A stretch of 9,381 nt of DNA, taken from the NCBI GenBank assembly GCA_030705945.1, contig JAUZPS010000149.1, positions 1-9,381 of the forward strand. Direction: 5' to 3'. Under the pieces are notes generated by a model. That model made no database searches, was not told the DNA's origin, and was given only the letters and a program-made list of their open reading frames with translations. This stretch comes from Bacillota bacterium (GTDB taxonomy: Bacteria; Bacillota; Clostridia; Acetivibrionales; DSM-2933). Below are positions 6,423-9,381 of the stretch, piece by piece (the stretch's first letter is position 1; each line of letters opens with the position of its first letter). Made by a program: the position numbers and the translations under genes.

Positions 6423-8057
6423 TTACTTATAGTATTTTTCATACGCAGCTTTACGCTCGTCAATTATTGCCTGCCCGCCTGATTTGAGATAATCCTGCAT
6501 GCCGCTGTCAAACACCGAGTCGAATTGTCCTGTTTTGGCGGTAATGGCCTGATCCAGCAGTTTGTCACGCTTTTCTTTGAGCACGGTGCCCTGCCCCTCT
6601 TCAGCTTTAATTGGTCCCACACTGACGCGTTTTCCGACACGGGTGTCTTTACCCGCTATTGCATAAGCTTTCGAAGCTAATTTGGGGTCGACGCCGGCAT
6701 AGTTGTTAGCAATTGATTTGATGGTCAAATCCTTGTCGCCAAGATCCAAACCATTTATGGTGATGGTGTAGTCTATGTTATTTGGAGAGTTTACGATCTT
6801 ATCTCCTTTTGCCGCTATGATCTTCACTGAACCATCCGGCTGCTTTTCATTAGTAACGCCCTCTTCTCCAATCTGTAGGAACTTTCGGTTTTCAAGTTTT
6901 GAAATCCAGTCAAGATACAGCATTGAGGCAATTGGTTCATCATTTGTTGCTGGGAAGAAGATTTTACGGTCTATAGGAGCGCTGAGATATTTTCTATACG
7001 CTCCTTTATCGTTCTTGAAAGCATCGACTGCAATAAATGCCGCGTCAGACCCGACTAACTTCTTGAGATTGGCAGTTATGCCGTTATCACCGTCACGATA
7101 TGGATAATCCCAGTTGTGCATGAAAGCGCCAACATAGCCGGCTTTAATCATATTGTCTTCAGTTTTATCGCCTGCAGGATAGAGCGCAAAATCTTTCCAT
7201 AAAAGCCCTGCATTATACCAATCATTGAGCTTTTTGACGCCATTCTTGTATCCCGGCAGCAGCAGACGTCTGTCGTCAAAACCATAGACATACATATCCT
7301 TATCCGATATGTTGTCAGGGATAAAGGAATTCAGCATAGTATCGGCGCGCCAGCCTACATCAAAGCTGATGGATAACGGAACCATCTTATCCGCATCTTT
7401 GCCAAGCAGTTTGGAAGCATTATCCTTGAAGGCCTTCAACATTGCTTCAAACTCATCAATTGTTGTTGGCTCAGAGATGTTCAGCTTCTTCAACCAATCC
7501 TCACGCACAAAAGTGTTGACACGCTTGTTTTGGAATAGTTTAGACTCAATAGCCCATATTGTTTTTTTATCAGGATCCTGATCCCAGTATAGGTTATCCT
7601 CACCAAGTAAGTTCCACAGGTTGGGAATCATATCCTTGTTTTTGTCTAAGTACTGGTTCAAATCAAGTACACCGCCCATATTTGCATAGGTTAGGACAGT
7701 TGGATAATCATAAGTGACGCAAATATCAGGCGCGTCATTAGCCGCAAGCAGGTTGTTCAATGCTTCCGCCTCAGTCCAGCGAGGAACACGAACGAATTTA
7801 ACATCTACGTTATGATCCCGAAGCATTCCATCTTTGATGAACTTGGTGTAGAAGTTGTCTTCCGGTTTGGAACCGCCGTCGTTGCCACGATCAAATACTT
7901 CAACAGTGATGGATCTGGTTTTGACGAACTTACCGTCAACTATATCGGCGTTATTTACAGCGCCTGAAGGCGATTTCTTTTTATTTCCTGACGAGCAGGA
8001 TGTAAAAAACGCAGTCACCATGAGGCAAATGAGTAGAATTGAAATTACCTTTTTCAT
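6423..8057 (-). CDS. Sugar ABC transporter substrate-binding lipoprotein (LipO-like, CUT1 type)
   Basis: A 544-residue extracellular solute-binding protein, at the long end typical of the LipO group that works with LplB/YtcP-type permeases. The signal peptide is MKK plus a hydrophobic core, with lipobox FTSC and acceptor Cys21, then a Ser/Lys-rich linker. The Phe at -3 is less usual than Leu. Recognisable family features are RWTEAEALNNLLAANDAPDI (93-112) and the segment around residues 174-200 (LFQNKRVNTFVREDWLKKLN). The DNA is more GC-rich than the left half of the window. The start ATG 8057 has AGGGGG (8065-8070) 7 nt upstream. It is the last gene of the importer operon, with 51 nt separating it from the permease. 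A candidate promoter and palindrome in that gap may give extra binding-protein transcript. The sugar bound is not evident; oligosaccharide is the usual class. Confidence 0.93.
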   Translation of the reverse strand: MKKVISILLICLMVTAFFTSCSSGNKKKSPSGAVNNADIVDGKFVKTRSITVEVFDRGNDGGSKPEDNFYTKFIKDGMLRDHNVDVKFVRVPRWTEAEALNNLLAANDAPDICVTYDYPTVLTYANMGGVLDLNQYLDKNKDMIPNLWNLLGEDNLYWDQDPDKKTIWAIESKLFQNKRVNTFVREDWLKKLNISEPTTIDEFEAMLKAFKDNASKLLGKDADKMVPLSISFDVGWRADTMLNSFIPDNISDKDMYVYGFDDRRLLLPGYKNGVKKLNDWYNAGLLWKDFALYPAGDKTEDNMIKAGYVGAFMHNWDYPYRDGDNGITANLKKLVGSDAAFIAVDAFKNDKGAYRKYLSAPIDRKIFFPATNDEPIASMLYLDWISKLENRKFLQIGEEGVTNEKQPDGSVKIIAAKGDKIVNSPNNIDYTITINGLDLGDKDLTIKSIANNYAGVDPKLASKAYAIAGKDTRVGKRVSVGPIKAEEGQGTVLKEKRDKLLDQAITAKTGQFDSVFDSGMQDYLKSGGQAIIDERKAAYEKYYK

Positions 8058-8064
8058 TATTGAT

Positions 8065-8107
8065 CCCCCTAACTTATTTTATTATACGCATTGCGTATAT
8101 GGCGCAA
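8065..8107 (-). promoter_or_regulatory. Candidate internal promoter with ribosome site for the binding-protein gene
   Basis: On the minus strand a perfect TATAAT (8081-8086) is preceded by TTGCGC (8102-8107) at a short 15-bp spacing; AACTTG at 17 bp is an alternative. AGGGGG (8065-8070) follows as ribosome site. This would transcribe the binding protein separately from the permeases, in line with the higher amounts such proteins need. The -35 match is weak. Confidence 0.4.
8083..8099. promoter_or_regulatory. Perfect 17-bp palindrome between permease and binding-protein genes
   Basis: TATACGCA-T-TGCGTATA has perfect 8-bp arms. It lies in the 51-nt gap and overlaps the candidate -10 box and spacer, so it could be a repressor operator. 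As RNA it could instead form a short intercistronic stem protecting the binding-protein message. It does not match the CcpA cre consensus, and no U-run follows it, so it is not a terminator. Confidence 0.55.
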
Positions 8108-8108
8108 G

Positions 8109-8975
8109 TTAACCCTTTACCGCGCCTATGGTCACACCCGAGATGAAGTATCTTTGCAGCCACGGATAGATCATAAGGATTGGTAATAAGGCGAATATAA
8201 CAGTCGCCGACTTGAGAGTCTCAGAGACTCCGGGAGTTACGAAGCCCTCCTTGGACGAATCAATTCGCGAAATACTGTTAATAATGTTGTACAACAACAG
8301 CTGGATGGGATAGTATTGTCTGTTATTCATAAACATCAACGCATCTGAAAAACCATTCCATCGCCCTACAGCATAGAATAATGAGAGTGTTGCAATCACT
8401 GGGATGGACAGGGGAATGTAGATACTTAAGAGTATACGAGTTGGTCCCGCGCCGTCTATCTCCGCAGATTCCCGTATGCTTTCAGGTATATTGTCGAGGA
8501 AGCTGCGCATGATGATCATGTTAAACACGCTCAGGCAGGCTGGAATTATCAGCACTAATGGCTTGTTTATCAAATTCAGGTCCTTATACAGAAGATAGTT
8601 CGGAATTGCTCCAGCGCTGAAGTACATGGTAAAAATAATAAAAACATTTATGATTCGGCGTCCCTTGAGTTTGACGTAGGTCAACGGGTAGGCGCACATA
8701 GTCGTCATCACCATTGACACGATTGTGCAGATGACCGTCAAAATAGCGGTCCAAGCAAGAGACCAAGTGTACTTGGAATCACTGAGAACACTACGGTAAG
8801 CGTCGAAATTCAACCCCCTAGGCCATAACGTAACTTTATTGCGAATAATTGCTTCCGGTGAACTGAGAGAACGCGCTAAAACGTTAACCAGTGGTAAAAA
8901 ACAGGCTAAAATGAACAATGCGCAGATAAAGGTAAAAACATAATCTCCTATTTTCTCGCCTTTCTTTTTAAACAT
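8109..8975 (-). CDS. Carbohydrate ABC transporter permease (YtcP/LplC-like)
   Basis: A 288-residue integral membrane permease of the binding-protein-dependent MalG-type family. It has about six hydrophobic helices: near residues 13-35, 73-98, 108-128, 138-156, 190-204 and 256-272. The EAA loop that docks the ATPase reads ESAEIDGAGPTRILLSIYIP (169-188), close to the consensus EAA---G---------I-LP. The ending SGVTIGAVKG is typical of YtcP/LplC proteins. The start ATG 8975 has GGAGG (8985-8989) 9 nt upstream. It pairs with the LplB-like permease upstream to form the membrane channel and with the binding protein downstream. No ATPase gene is visible, so a shared MsmK-like ATPase encoded elsewhere is expected (family knowledge). 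Confidence 0.95.
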   Translation of the reverse strand: MFKKKGEKIGDYVFTFICALFILACFLPLVNVLARSLSSPEAIIRNKVTLWPRGLNFDAYRSVLSDSKYTWSLAWTAILTVICTIVSMVMTTMCAYPLTYVKLKGRRIINVFIIFTMYFSAGAIPNYLLYKDLNLINKPLVLIIPACLSVFNMIIMRSFLDNIPESIRESAEIDGAGPTRILLSIYIPLSIPVIATLSLFYAVGRWNGFSDALMFMNNRQYYPIQLLLYNIINSISRIDSSKEGFVTPGVSETLKSATVIFALLPILMIYPWLQRYFISGVTIGAVKG

Positions 8976-9027
8976 ATTGTATGTCCTCCCTAATAATCTA
9001 TATAAGCTGCGAAAAATATTTTACATA

Positions 9028-9054
9028 AAAATGCAGTTAATACGTCTGCATTTT
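9028..9054 (-). terminator. Weak terminator or attenuator-like hairpin
   Basis: AAAATGCAG (9028-9036) and CTGCATTTT (9046-9054) are perfect 9-nt arms with a 9-nt loop. On the transcribed minus strand the stem runs into five U residues (to 9027). The stem is AT-rich, so termination is probably partial, which would lower expression of the downstream permease relative to the upstream one. Confidence 0.4.
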
Positions 9055-9097
9055 ACTATCAAAGCTGAACTTGTCGCAACTTATGAATCAAGGTATT

Positions 9098-9142
9098 TAT
9101 TTTGCAATATAAAAATGGATGTAAAATGTTTATTGCAAAATA
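9098..9142. repeat. 45-bp inverted repeat, 12-bp perfect arms
   Basis: TATTTTGCAATA (9098-9109) is the exact reverse complement of TATTGCAAAATA (9131-9142), with a 21-nt loop. It begins 41 nt after the stop of the LplB-like permease on the transcribed strand. No strong U-tract follows, so it may be an mRNA-stabilising stem or an operator, not a terminator. Confidence 0.5.
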
Positions 9143-9183
9143 TATAGCTTCCGCTCTCCCTTATGATCATGCATAGCTCACCC

Positions 9184-9381
9184 TTACCAAACACCGCGTT
9201 CACCAAACTTTTTCGCAAGGGCGTTCGCCATGAACAGGAAGATGACACATACGACAGACTGAAATAGCCCAACCGCTATAGTCAACGAAAATTGCAACCC
9301 TCGGATACCATTTGTATATACAAAAGTGGCGATAACATTGGATACACTTTTAACCAAAGGGTTTCCTAAAGCATACGGCCG
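9184..9381 (-). CDS. Carbohydrate ABC transporter permease (LplB-like), C-terminal fragment at window edge
   Basis: The last 65 codons of a permease reading frame enter from the right edge and end at TAA 9184-9186. The visible protein includes VYTNGIRGLQFSLTIAVGLF, then a membrane helix (about 41-52 of the fragment), then NALAKKFGERGVW. This is the characteristic end of LplB-type permeases: a YxxGI motif, AIGLFQS-like helix start, and an 'A.KL.GE.G.W' tail. It is the first partner of the two-permease channel and lies at least one gene upstream in the operon. The 5' part and promoter are outside the window. Confidence 0.9.
   Translation of the reverse strand, partial: RPYALGNPLVKSVSNVIATFVYTNGIRGLQFSLTIAVGLFQSVVCVIFLFMANALAKKFGERGVW

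Larger units (their letters stand above)
8976..9183. other. Unusually long gap between the two permease genes, with two hairpins
   Basis: Permease genes of such importers usually lie close together; here 208 nt separate them. The gap holds two perfect inverted repeats (9028-9054 and 9098-9142) and the ribosome site of the downstream permease. No small gene with a ribosome site was found; the 63-codon frame crossing it on the minus strand reads through both hairpins and out of frame into the upstream permease, so it is rejected. Likely roles are partial termination, RNA processing or a small inserted palindromic element. Confidence 0.5.

Noticed and set aside
6775..8112. Plus-strand ORFs at 6775-7107, 7309-7581 and 7855-8112
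   Set aside because: Antisense shadows of the substrate-binding protein gene.
9081..9272. 63-codon minus-strand ORF
   Set aside because: It overlaps the in-frame LplB-like permease end in another frame and crosses the 45-bp inverted repeat; the permease frame is strongly supported by family features.
1..9381. CRISPR array, tRNA, rRNA, intact insertion sequence or phage genes
   Set aside because: No regularly spaced direct repeats, no cloverleaf-like sequence and no transposase or integrase frame was seen on either strand.

Overview
The window looks like a chromosomal segment of a low-GC Gram-positive bacterium, most likely a clostridial anaerobe. Reasons: AT-rich intergenic DNA, strong purine-rich Shine-Dalgarno sites (GGAGG, AGGGGG, AGAGGTG), a TTG start, lipoprotein signal peptides, and a LplB/YtcP/LipO-type sugar ABC importer of the kind common in clostridia and paenibacilli. 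Genus assignment is not possible from sequence alone.

Left part (1-3566, all minus strand): three genes read leftwards. Two tandem, clearly paralogous endonuclease III genes overlap by four bases (ATGA). They are followed after 42 nt by a long FtsA-like actin-fold ATPase that runs off the left edge without a stop (747 codons visible). The FtsA-like protein has a complete N-terminal FtsA core. Its long C-terminal extension holds repeated beta-grasp-like 'NG...GD.I.I' units and then a Glu/Ile-rich low-complexity segment. This ORF is open at the window edge.

Middle part (3567-6364, plus strand): a 312-nt divergent regulatory region with TTTATCA/TGATAAA palindromes leads into a lipoprotein esterase of the esterase-D type (TTG start). 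Next comes about 400 nt of non-coding DNA unusually rich in nested inverted repeats (4758-5058), possibly a decayed mobile element or a structured RNA. Then comes a two-domain SGNH/GDSL hydrolase whose real start is probably 5154, behind its own promoter and a leader hairpin. It ends in a strong bidirectional intrinsic terminator.

Right part (6423-9381, minus strand): a CUT1-type carbohydrate importer operon. It comprises the C-terminal end of a LplB-like permease (runs off the right edge), a YtcP/LplC-like permease, and a 544-aa lipoprotein substrate-binding protein. No ATPase gene is seen; such systems usually borrow a shared MsmK-type ATPase (family knowledge). A 207-nt gap with two hairpins separates the permeases. 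A 17-bp palindrome overlapping a candidate promoter precedes the binding-protein gene.

Reading the genes together (inference): the two esterases could deacylate plant-type polysaccharide or oligosaccharide outside or inside the cell, while the importer takes up the sugars. The DNA-repair/FtsA-like cluster is a separate housekeeping unit. I found no CRISPR array, tRNA, rRNA, intact transposase or obvious defence system. The least explained signals are the palindrome cluster at 4758-5058 and the FtsA-like C-terminal extension.
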